Shown: in pieces, positions 5,913 through 12,166 of the stretch
Layout: the number at the start of each line of letters is the position of its first letter
How positions within the stretch are numbered: the stretch's first letter is position 1
Source: Candidatus Nomurabacteria bacterium
Lineage (GTDB): Bacteria > Patescibacteriota > Minisyncoccia > Phycocordibacterales > UBA9973
NCBI GenBank assembly: GCA_028286705.1
Contig: JAQBRC010000005.1
Span: 1-12,621 of the forward strand
Direction of reading: 5' to 3'
DNA length: 12,621 nucleotides
Notes under the pieces: model-generated
Databases searched by the model: none
What the model was told of the DNA's origin: nothing
Seen by the model: only the letters and a program-made list of their open reading frames with translations
Program-made: the position numbers and the translations under genes

Positions 5913-8900
5913 CATCTCCTGGATCGCCGATACCGTATACGGGATCAGTCCTGTGTAGTTCATGGACAATAGGCCCGTCTTCGGATCGACTGCGACAAGG
6001 TCGGGGAACAGCTGCCTCACGTCCTGCGCGATGAAGCCCGGGTGCCTCGGGGCGGCATCCGGCTCGCTGTTCCAGTTGTACGATACGGGGGCAAGCGCGA
6101 GGATGCGGCCGAGCACCGTCTGGCTGCCGGCGGCGATGTTGCCGCTGAAGCTCCACGCGCTGCCATCGGCAAGAAGCGCGATGTTCTTCTTGCGGGTCAT
6201 GTCCGAGGAGCAGACAAGCGCGGTGGATGTCGGGCTGATGTCGCACGTGCCGGTGCTGTTTTCGAACCGGGCAACAATGCCGCTGGCTGTATTGTTTCCA
6301 ACATGCAGCAGGTATCCGGGGGTGGTGTTCGAAAGGCCGACCTTCCCGCTGGCGACAACCAGCGCCGCGGAGTTGGCGATGGTCGTGTTCGCGCCCGCGA
6401 CGGGCGCGCCGGCGATGTAGACCGTCGCGGCGCTCGTTACCGTTATGGCGTTTGACGATGAGAACGTCGGGGTGCCAAACGAGTTCGCGACCCGCACGGG
6501 TATAGTGGCAGCCGCGGCGGAGCCCGTGTCCTGGTACGTGGCCGCAGCAGTCTGGAAGTTGACGCCATCCACTCCCCATGATAGCGAGCTCCTGTTGCCT
6601 GCAAGGGCAAGCAATGACGATACGTTTATTCCAGTAGGCGAAATTGCTAAAGCCTGAGTCGTGCCATTCACGAAGAATATGTGTGATGCTGGGGATGAGT
6701 ATAGTAACTGATTGGTGCCAGACATAGTTGCAGACCAAATATAGTTAGTACCGGTACCGTTTACAATTTGTATGGATCCAAAGCTAGCTGATTGGCCTAC
6801 ATTTGGAAACGTGCTCCCACCATTACCTATAATAGTTTCAGATGTGGTTCCCGTACTGGCATGCACTACCGAGACAGCTGCCAATTGACCGGCATTTGTT
6901 AAATTCTGAGAGTTAAGATTTATATTGGAGGTCGCGCCAGTATAGGGAACGTAATTTCCTGTCACGTAACTCTTCTGCACGTAGCTGTTGGCAGTGTAGC
7001 TTGCGGAATAGTCTGCCCCGGCGTTGATGGTGCCGTTGGTATTGATGGTAAGCGCCGGGGTGACAGTGCTTACTGAAGTCCCGAATCGTATCGTACCAGC
7101 GGTATTAATAATATCTATATTGCCTGTTAGGTCATTGAGCAGAAAAGCGTCATTTGCACCTATAATATTCCAAGAGGTAAAGGTTGAAGCGGCCTTAGAA
7201 AATTGGGCGTAACTGGTGCTGTCATTGTTCAACCGGAGCGTTGGGCCGTTGCCGGCATTGACAGTGTTATTACTGTTGGTAATCGTAAGGCCATACCAAC
7301 TATTGCTGTTTCCGGTAATAGCCACTGGACCACCGAAACTTCCACTGCCGCTAGCATTGATATTGCCGCCAAAATTGCTGTTGCCGCCCGCAACGTACAG
7401 CGCGTAGGGATTGGTGATGGCAGTATTGGTGCCCGCGACGGGCGCGCCGGCGATGTAGACCGTCGCGGCGTTGCTATATGTCACGCCAGTGTTCGCGGCG
7501 GCAAGCGTCGGGATGCCGAAGGAGTTGACCATGTTGTTGGTGACGGTACCAGTTGCAGATGACGAGTCAGTATACGTCGCCGCCGCGGCCTGGAAGTTGA
7601 CGCCGCTCGTGCCCCAGGCGGCAGCGGATTTATTTCCTGCAAGCGTAAGCAGCCCAGATGGAGCAGTAGTGCCGATGCCGATATTTCCATTATAATCAAT
7701 TCTCATGCGCTCTGGTGACGTAAGGCCACTATCTGCTGTGGTATAAAAAGCGAGAGCAGTATTTCCTCCCGGGTAAAGATAGCTTCCTATTTTGGCGTAT
7801 ACCCTGGTAGGGAACGAATCGTAGCCAAACTCGATATCGCTAGTTCTTCCGGACCCAACGCCGTCATTATCCAGCTTGATCATGGTTCCTCCTGACGCCT
7901 GGTATGTATTCAAAAGTGTCCGGGGAGTCAGCGTGCCGATGCCGACATTGCCGCTTGCCACCACCAATGCCGCCTTGTTTGTCAGCGTGACGTTCGTGCC
8001 CGCAACCGGCGCGCCGGCGATGTACACCGAAGCAGCGCTAGTATAGGTAACTGTATTATTAGTGGATGCCAGTGTAGGAATGCCGAACGAGTTCACCATG
8101 TTGCTGGCGACGGTGGTCACAGCAGGAGTCGAGGAGTCAGTATACGTCGCTGCAGCAGTCTGGAAATTGATGCCGTTCAAGCCCCAGGCGGCAGCGGTGC
8201 GGCTGCCGGCGACGGTCAGCACCCCGCCGGGAGCCGTCGTGCCGACGCCGACGTTGCCGTTCTTGAGAATCATGAGGGCATCAGACTTGTGCGAAGCATC
8301 TATCCCGTTACCAATCTCGAAGAGCGGGTCGGTTGAGACCCATGTAATAGGATTGCCGCCTCCTATGTTGAAGGCACCGAGGGCGGTGGAATAGGCAGCG
8401 GAGGCGGTAGTGGTATTGCCGAATGCGGTGGAACTCCCGCCCGAGGCAATAGTGGAATATCCGAACGCGGTGGAAAAGGAAGAAGAGGCAGTGCTAACAG
8501 CGCCGAACGCGGTGGAAAAAACTCCTGAGGCGGTAGTGGCAGCGCCGAAGGCGGTGGAAAAGACAGCGGAGGCGATAGAGGAATATCCGAACGCGGTGGA
8601 ACGATCGCCAGAGGCAGTGGTTACATTGCCGAAGGCGGTTGCCCCAAATTGAGAGGCAGTATTTCCCACACCGAATGCCGTAGATGCTTCACCTGAAGCA
8701 ATATTGTTTTCCCCGAATGCAACAGAGCTGTATCCAACATTGGCACTATCCCATTGTGTTCCTGATACAGAGCCGGCACGAAAGGCTGCGAGCGAAGGAC
8801 TCCACGCCATGCGAGTCCCAGCACCCAAGTCCGCCAATGATCCAGTGCCTGAAGCAAGAAACGTGCCTCCGCCCCCGATCTCTAACGCCGCTCGGGGTGT

Positions 8901-9140
8901 TGTAGTTATCCCAATGCCAACATTTCCTTCTGAATAGTTGATACCACCTGTAACAGCTTTCCATGGGCTAATGCTAACGGTACAATCAGTACTCCCCGGT
9001 GCACATTGCGGATCTAGTGTCTGTCCAGGATTATATAGAGGAGCGGCAGATGAGACAGCGAAGGAAAAGAGTACGAGAAAAAGAACACTTACTATGAGTG
9101 TTTTATGCGCATTCAAAAAACTACGAAGGCTCCTATTCAT
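5562..9140 (-). CDS. Secreted multidomain fibre protein: beta-roll head repeats, repeated cassettes, S74 chaperone
   Basis: This 1192-residue protein looks like an exported, probably trimeric, surface fibre. Residues 1-33 form a signal peptide or anchor (basic start, hydrophobic 14-30, possible cleavage after SAA). A Cys46/Cys53 pair follows (QCAPGSTDC). Residues 137-262 are nine YadA-head-like 14-residue repeats (STAFG..TTASG). Three related ~100-residue cassettes lie at 307-406, ~497-594 and 843-941, with phage-fibre-like linkers between them (for example YVPYTGATSN near 725-745). Residues ~979-1076 are an S74 intramolecular chaperone with Ser979 and Lys984 of the self-cleavage dyad, then PGFIAQDVRQLFP and AIQEMN. 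A 116-residue tail follows, with ICVDDEC and a Pro-rich end. I chose ATG 9140 over TTG 9161 because the best -10 box lies between them. The attachment role is inference. Confidence 0.85.
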   Translation of the reverse strand: MNRSLRSFLNAHKTLIVSVLFLVLFSFAVSSAAPLYNPGQTLDPQCAPGSTDCTVSISPWKAVTGGINYSEGNVGIGITTTPRAALEIGGGGTFLASGTGSLADLGAGTRMAWSPSLAAFRAGSVSGTQWDSANVGYSSVAFGENNIASGEASTAFGVGNTASQFGATAFGNVTTASGDRSTAFGYSSIASAVFSTAFGAATTASGVFSTAFGAVSTASSSFSTAFGYSTIASGGSSTAFGNTTTASAAYSTALGAFNIGGGNPITWVSTDPLFEIGNGIDASHKSDALMILKNGNVGVGTTAPGGVLTVAGSRTAAAWGLNGINFQTAAATYTDSSTPAVTTVASNMVNSFGIPTLASTNNTVTYTSAASVYIAGAPVAGTNVTLTNKAALVVASGNVGIGTLTPRTLLNTYQASGGTMIKLDNDGVGSGRTSDIEFGYDSFPTRVYAKIGSYLYPGGNTALAFYTTADSGLTSPERMRIDYNGNIGIGTTAPSGLLTLAGNKSAAAWGTSGVNFQAAAATYTDSSSATGTVTNNMVNSFGIPTLAAANTGVTYSNAATVYIAGAPVAGTNTAITNPYALYVAGGNSNFGGNINASGSGSFGGPVAITGNSNSWYGLTITNSNNTVNAGNGPTLRLNNDSTSYAQFSKAASTFTSWNIIGANDAFLLNDLTGNIDIINTAGTIRFGTSVSTVTPALTINTNGTINAGADYSASYTANSYVQKSYVTGNYVPYTGATSNINLNSQNLTNAGQLAAVSVVHASTGTTSETIIGNGGSTFPNVGQSASFGSIQIVNGTGTNYIWSATMSGTNQLLYSSPASHIFFVNGTTQALAISPTGINVSSLLALAGNRSSLSWGVDGVNFQTAAATYQDTGSAAAATIPVRVANSFGTPTFSSSNAITVTSAATVYIAGAPVAGANTTIANSAALVVASGKVGLSNTTPGYLLHVGNNTASGIVARFENSTGTCDISPTSTALVCSSDMTRKKNIALLADGSAWSFSGNIAAGSQTVLGRILALAPVSYNWNSEPDAAPRHPGFIAQDVRQLFPDLVAVDPKTGLLSMNYTGLIPYTVSAIQEMNLNIMNIGDLTKTNTWRDSLIAWLGSASNGIKSLVVHDKICVDDECLTKNDIHQLLQMKQQNNGGSAIVVTPPPIEQAGSDTGTQTPEVQPIGEPQTPITEQPPADPAPGTPSTGL
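5913..6206 (-). other. Peptidase S74 / intramolecular chaperone domain
   Basis: The domain begins at SDMTRKKNI with Ser979 and Lys984 five residues apart, the spacing of the family's cleavage dyad (SDxRLKxNI type). Then come LGRILALAPVSYNWN, PGFIAQDVRQLFPDLVAVD and the closing helix VSAIQEMN. Family members, such as the endosialidase C-terminal domain, help fold trimeric beta-helix fibres and then cut themselves off. The Arg usually at the fourth position is Thr, with Arg moved to the fifth. Confidence 0.8.
6318..6614 (-). repeat. Fibre cassette, copy 3
   Basis: Residues 843-941 of the fibre protein. The pattern is LAGNRSSLSWG.DGVNFQTAAATY, then NSFGTPT, then SAATVYIAGAPVAGAN, then ALVVASGKVG. 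It aligns with the copies at 7923-8222 and about 7361-7652. The DNA is GC-rich compared with the flanking linker at 6620-6950. Confidence 0.8.
6393..6432 (-). repeat. 40-bp exact repeat, copy A (in cassette 3)
   Basis: These 40 bases are identical to 7431-7470 and encode the VYIAGAPVAG core of the cassette. The bases flanking the match on each side differ. Synonymous sites are identical too, which points to recent duplication, gene conversion or transfer rather than protein-level conservation only. Confidence 0.9.
7361..7652 (-). repeat. Fibre cassette, copy 2
   Basis: Residues from 497 to about 594 of the fibre protein. The pattern is LAGNKSAAAWG.SGVNFQAAAATYTDSS, then NSFGIPTLA, then NAATVYIAGAPVAGTN, then ALYVAGGN. 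The end is less clear than in copies 1 and 3, because the closing GNVGIGT..P motif is replaced by GGNSNFGGN. The DNA is GC-rich while both neighbours are not. Confidence 0.75.
7431..7470 (-). repeat. 40-bp exact repeat, copy B (in cassette 2)
   Basis: Identical over 40 bases to 6393-6432, about 1.04 kb away in the same gene and orientation. The equivalent stretch of cassette 1 (about 7998-8040) is similar but not identical. Confidence 0.9.
7923..8222 (-). repeat. Fibre cassette, copy 1
   Basis: Residues 307-406 of the fibre protein. The pattern is VAGSRTAAAWGLNGINFQ, then AATYTDSS, then NSFGIPTLA, then SAASVYIAGAPVAGTN, then ALVVASGNVGIGTLTP. It is the first and most complete of three copies. 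The GNVGIGT..P end motif also occurs elsewhere in the protein between domains. Confidence 0.8.
8355..8732 (-). repeat. Nine tandem 14-residue beta-roll repeats (YadA-head-like)
   Basis: Residues 137-262 are nine consecutive 14-residue units with the pattern xxSTAFGxxTTASG. The pitch is exact: the Ala of the first AFG is residue 141 and the equivalent Ala of the ninth unit is residue 253 (8 x 14 apart). This gives a 42-bp DNA periodicity. The pattern is that of the left-handed beta-roll in the heads of trimeric adhesins such as YadA. The first and last units are the most diverged. Confidence 0.85.
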
Positions 9141-9149
9141 TACATGGTA

Positions 9150-9178
9150 ATTATAGAACAAAATCGTTAAATTCTAAA
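9150..9178 (-). promoter_or_regulatory. Promoter of the fibre gene, near-leaderless
   Basis: On the minus strand TTTAGA (9178-9173) and a perfect TATAAT (9155-9150) are 17 bases apart. Only 9 bases separate the -10 from the ATG at 9140, so the predicted message would have a leader of about 2-3 bases. The 43-base gap to the M16 peptidase gene holds this promoter. It makes the upstream TTG (9161) an unlikely start, since it would not be transcribed. Confidence 0.65.
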
Positions 9179-9183
9179 ACGAA

Positions 9184-10455
9184 CTAGAGACTTTTTAGAA
9201 GGTCGTTTATACCACTCTCCTTTTCAATTGAACCAACAACAGCAAGGTTAGTATGCTTGGAAACAAAAATTTTCTTCGCTACCCGCTGAATATCATCAGC
9301 AGTCACCTTCATATACTCCTTGGTTAATTGTTCTGGTGTTTTATATTCCCCTTTCAGCAGGATTTGAGTGCCGTAGAAACCAGCAATACTGTCGCTAGAC
9401 TCCAATCCGAGACGCATCATACCCAGAGTATATTCCTTCACCTTCTTCAGCTCTTCTGCAGGAACCTTGGTGTCCTTTATTTCCTTAAGAATAGCAACAA
9501 TACTCTTCATGATCTCCTCATAACGATTCTTGTCGATACCAGCGGTGATAGTAAACATGCCATGATCAAGAAACGGATCCTGTTCTGCACGGACATAGTA
9601 TGCAGCGCCAAGCTCTTCCCTCAAATGCAGGAACAGTCGTGAACTCATTCCTCCTCCTAGTATTGTTGAAAGCAGTGATACTGCCGCTCCATCTGAATGG
9701 TTAAACGGTATTGAACGGAATGACAATGCAATATGCATTTGATCTGTAGTTTTCTTAAAGACACCGCTCTTTGGCTCTGTCTGCTTGTCGGAAACCTTCT
9801 TTGCCGCTTTTGGCTTTTCCTTTGAAAGCGCAGCAAATGCTTTCTTGATTGACTGCTGAACAACAGCAACATCAAAACTTCCTGCTACAACAACCACCGT
9901 ATTGCTTGCAGTGTAGTGTTCCTTCTGATACTTAAGAAAATCTTTTCGTGTAAAGCTCAAAACATTTTCCTTATTCCCAATCACTGGCCAAGCGACTGGC
10001 TGATCGCCATACATCAATGGAAACAACGTATCCCAAACTTTATGCTGCGGCATGTCTTCATACATGTTTATCTCTTCAATGATAACGCCTTTTTCTTTCT
10101 CTATTTCCTTTTCGGGAAAGGTTGAGTTCATATAAATATCTCCAAGAATATCAATAAAAGTATCAACGTGTGCGGGATTTCCCTTGGCATAGTATCCGGT
10201 GTATTCGTGTGAGGTGAAGGCGTTAGACACTGCTCCAAGGTTATCCAACGCTTCGGAAATGATGCGAGCACTGGGACGAATGGTGGTTCCCTTGAAATAC
10301 ATATGTTCCAGAAAGTGCGATAGGCCACTTTCCTTCTTGGTCTCATATTTTGATCCGGTACCGACTAATACCAATACTGTTGCTGTTGCGGCATCTGCCT
10401 GCGGAGCCATAACGATACGAAGACCGTTAGGGAGTTTCTTTTGGATAATTTTCAT
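9184..10455 (-). CDS. M16-family zinc metallopeptidase (processing-peptidase-like)
   Basis: This 423-residue protein is an M16B-type peptidase related to the mitochondrial processing peptidase beta subunit and to bacterial PqqL/YmxG-like enzymes. The inverted zinc motif is intact: H47-F-L-E50-H51, with the distal ligand E127 76 residues after H51, as the family requires. SNAFTSHEYTGYYA (77-90) and the C-terminal GGGMSSRLFLHLREELGAAYYV block are typical. It has both half-domains and one active site, the usual ~420-residue form that dimerises. There is no signal peptide, so it is probably cytoplasmic. Its substrate is unknown. The gene lies between the fibre gene and a divergent small membrane protein. 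A weak promoter (TTGCAT, 17 bases, TTTAAT) ends 6 bases before the ATG. Confidence 0.93.
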   Translation of the reverse strand: MKIIQKKLPNGLRIVMAPQADAATATVLVLVGTGSKYETKKESGLSHFLEHMYFKGTTIRPSARIISEALDNLGAVSNAFTSHEYTGYYAKGNPAHVDTFIDILGDIYMNSTFPEKEIEKEKGVIIEEINMYEDMPQHKVWDTLFPLMYGDQPVAWPVIGNKENVLSFTRKDFLKYQKEHYTASNTVVVVAGSFDVAVVQQSIKKAFAALSKEKPKAAKKVSDKQTEPKSGVFKKTTDQMHIALSFRSIPFNHSDGAAVSLLSTILGGGMSSRLFLHLREELGAAYYVRAEQDPFLDHGMFTITAGIDKNRYEEIMKSIVAILKEIKDTKVPAEELKKVKEYTLGMMRLGLESSDSIAGFYGTQILLKGEYKTPEQLTKEYMKVTADDIQRVAKKIFVSKHTNLAVVGSIEKESGINDLLKSL

Positions 10456-10517
10456 ACGTTCATTAAAGCCTAAAGCGGGATTTTATGCAAAATTGACAAG
10501 TATTTATAGAAAGGTGT
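10456..10517. promoter_or_regulatory. Divergent intergenic region, promoters for M16 peptidase and small membrane protein
   Basis: This 62-base gap separates two genes that point away from each other. Leftward, TTGCAT and TTTAAT spaced by 17 bases end 6 bases before the M16 ATG. Rightward, a perfect TTGACA lies at 10493-10498, and the best -10 at 18-base spacing is TATGGT (10517-10522). That box overlaps the first ATG of the small gene. A TATAGA at 10505-10510 would fit a leaderless start at 10518, but its -35 is poor. Confidence 0.45.
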
Positions 10518-10742
10518 ATGGTAAAAGAAAAAGATATGATATTACTTGGATTACCAGTAGCTACCGTAATAGTTGCGGCAGTATTGTTCTTCAGATCCGT
10601 CACGAAAGAAAAATATGTCTTTTTTGACGTATATGGAGACAAAATTACCGATCAAAACATCATTGATCAAAAAATTAAAGAGTTAGAGTCAGAACCCCTA
10701 ACGCAAGAAAGGCACGAGGAAATGATTTCCTATCTGCATTAA
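10518..10742 (+). CDS. Small single-pass membrane protein, unrecognised
   Basis: I do not recognise this 74-residue protein, the only plus-strand gene in the window. One hydrophobic segment spans about residues 7-26 (MILLGLPVATVIVAAVLFF), followed by a basic stretch. A hydrophilic, charged C-terminal part of about 45 residues then has a predicted helix rich in E, K and Q. It is supported as a gene by its own upstream TTGACA, an AAAGG 3 bases before the ATG, and a strong terminator just after the stop. The start is uncertain: ATG 10536 would give 68 residues and fits the TTGACA/TATGGT promoter better. No function can be named from sequence. Confidence 0.65.
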   Translation: MVKEKDMILLGLPVATVIVAAVLFFRSVTKEKYVFFDVYGDKITDQNIIDQKIKELESEPLTQERHEEMISYLH

Positions 10743-10745
10743 AGT

Positions 10746-10779
10746 AAAATGCCCACCGTTTACGGATGGGCATTTTTTT
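10746..10779. terminator. Bidirectional terminator between convergent genes
   Basis: A 10-bp stem (AAAATGCCCA with TGGGCATTTT) continues into a 3-bp CCG/CGG stem past a single bulged A, closed by a TTTA loop. A T7 run follows on the plus strand and an A4/T4 arm gives the equivalent on the minus strand. It sits 3 bases after the small membrane gene stop and overlaps the glycyl-tRNA synthetase stop codon by two bases, so it serves both converging transcripts. Confidence 0.88.
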
Positions 10780-12160
10780 ATTGCATCTTCTCTTTCAAGA
10801 ATTGTTCGAGATTGCTGATTGCTACTCGTTCCTGTGTTCCAGTATCACGATCACGAACCGTTACAGTATCAAGTAGGTCAGTATTTTCTCCCAGCGTATC
10901 GAAATCTACGACAATACAATACGGTGTACCAATCTCATCCTGACGACGATATCGCTTGCCGATGTTTCCATTGTCGTCCCATGTGACATTCCCAAACACC
11001 TTCTTCATTGCTGAATGAAGCGCACGAGCCTTGTCCATGAGTTCTGGTTTGTTACGGAGCAATGGAGAAACACATACTTTGTATGGAGCGATAGAAGGCT
11101 TGAGCTTCAATACAATACGCTTGTCATCCCCTTCTCCTTCCTCGTGATATGCACTGGCAAGAACAGCAAGAATAGTGCGGTCCAATCCAAACGTTGGCTC
11201 AATACAATGAGGAACAACCTTCTCGCTTGTCTCATCATCAACAACATACAATCCAACCTTGCTTGCTTCAGCATGATTGTTTAGGTCAAAGTTAGTACGA
11301 TATGCCAAACCATAGAGTTCCTTTCTTCCAAATGGAAAATCAAATTCAAAATCCATAGTACGCTTTGAATAGTGTGCCAAGTCTTCCTTTGCAACTTCAA
11401 GCTCGTGCACAGACGAACGCGGAATACCTACAAGATCCATCCATTCATACATGGAGTTAATCCAATCAGAGAATCGTCCTTCCCAATCCTGTTCCTTTAC
11501 GAAATATTCAATTTCCATTTGCTCAAATTCGCGAGAACGAAAGACAAAGTCACGAGGAGCAATTTCATTGCGAAATGCCTTCCCGATCTGACCAAGACCA
11601 AATGGCAACTTAGGATGAAGACTATCAACAACATTCTTGAAGTTAACAAACATACCCTGCGCCGTTTCTGGACGAAGGTATGAGATTGATGTTTCGTCCT
11701 GAATTGCACCGACGTTTGTATGGAACATCATATTAAATGTTCGCACTTCTCCAAACACGTTTCCATCAGGACTCTTGATACCGTTATCAGAAATTGCCTT
11801 AGACATATCGTCTAGGTTCATACCCAATGGATTGATATTATTTTGTTCAAGAATATGATCAGCGCGGTATCGCTTCTTTGTTACTAGATCTTCAACAAGC
11901 GGATCAACGAATCCTCCAACGTGCCCTGATGCCTTCCATACGTTCTGATTCATCAAAATAGCAGCATCAACGCCATACATATCTTCACGGTCAGTGACAA
12001 ACATCTTCCACCATGCATTCTGAATGTTGCGCTTCAGTTCGCTGCCAAGAGGACCATAGTCCCATGTTCCGGCTAGGCCTCCGTAGATTTCTGAGCCTTG
12101 AAAAATAAAGCCTCGACGCTTACACAAACTAATCAGTTGTTCCATCGTAACGTGTTCCAT
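10778..12160 (-). CDS. glyS: Glycyl-tRNA synthetase, alpha2 dimeric type
   Basis: This 460-residue class II enzyme charges tRNA-Gly. It is the single-chain alpha2 type, also found in archaea, eukaryotes and some bacteria, not the alpha2beta2 type. Features are RRGFIFQGSEIYGGLAGTWDYGP (15-37), ASGHVGGFVDP (77-87), YLRPETAQGMFVNF (161-174), motif 2 with FRNEIAPRDFVFRSREFEQMEIEYF (196-220), motif 3 with CIEPTFGLDRT, and a C-terminal anticodon-binding domain (about 355-455). Length is typical of bacterial members. The ATG at 12160 lies 6 bases after the upstream surface-protein stop. An internal ATG at 12145 (MEQLISLCKRRG) fits the usual family N-terminus equally well. No Shine-Dalgarno is seen. 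Confidence 0.95.
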   Translation of the reverse strand: MEHVTMEQLISLCKRRGFIFQGSEIYGGLAGTWDYGPLGSELKRNIQNAWWKMFVTDREDMYGVDAAILMNQNVWKASGHVGGFVDPLVEDLVTKKRYRADHILEQNNINPLGMNLDDMSKAISDNGIKSPDGNVFGEVRTFNMMFHTNVGAIQDETSISYLRPETAQGMFVNFKNVVDSLHPKLPFGLGQIGKAFRNEIAPRDFVFRSREFEQMEIEYFVKEQDWEGRFSDWINSMYEWMDLVGIPRSSVHELEVAKEDLAHYSKRTMDFEFDFPFGRKELYGLAYRTNFDLNNHAEASKVGLYVVDDETSEKVVPHCIEPTFGLDRTILAVLASAYHEEGEGDDKRIVLKLKPSIAPYKVCVSPLLRNKPELMDKARALHSAMKKVFGNVTWDDNGNIGKRYRRQDEIGTPYCIVVDFDTLGENTDLLDTVTVRDRDTGTQERVAISNLEQFLKEKMQ

Positions 12161-12166
12161 ATAGGG

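Noticed and set aside
6042..6455. Plus-strand open frames opposite the S74 and cassette 3 region
   Set aside because: These long antisense frames arise from high GC and lack of stops. They have no promoter, no start context and a low-complexity Ala/Arg/Gly product.
5905..6738. Minus-strand open frame of 277 codons inside the fibre gene
   Set aside because: It is a shadow frame in the GC-rich S74/cassette region. Its product is rich in Arg, His and Cys with no family pattern, while the main frame encodes clear domains.
8410..8652. Plus-strand repetitive open frame (NAVEK/PEAV repeats) opposite the beta-roll
   Set aside because: The repeats are the antisense image of the 14-residue units on the minus strand; the sense repeats match a known structural pattern.
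8355..8732. Possible CRISPR array, from regular 42-bp repeats
   Set aside because: There are no unique spacers between identical repeats. The whole block is one in-frame coding repeat with no stops, and no cas genes are present.
9141..9161. TTG at 9161 as the start of the fibre gene, adding seven residues
   Set aside because: A perfect TATAAT (9155-9150) lies between this TTG and the ATG at 9140, and the ATG gives a clean basic-then-hydrophobic signal sequence.
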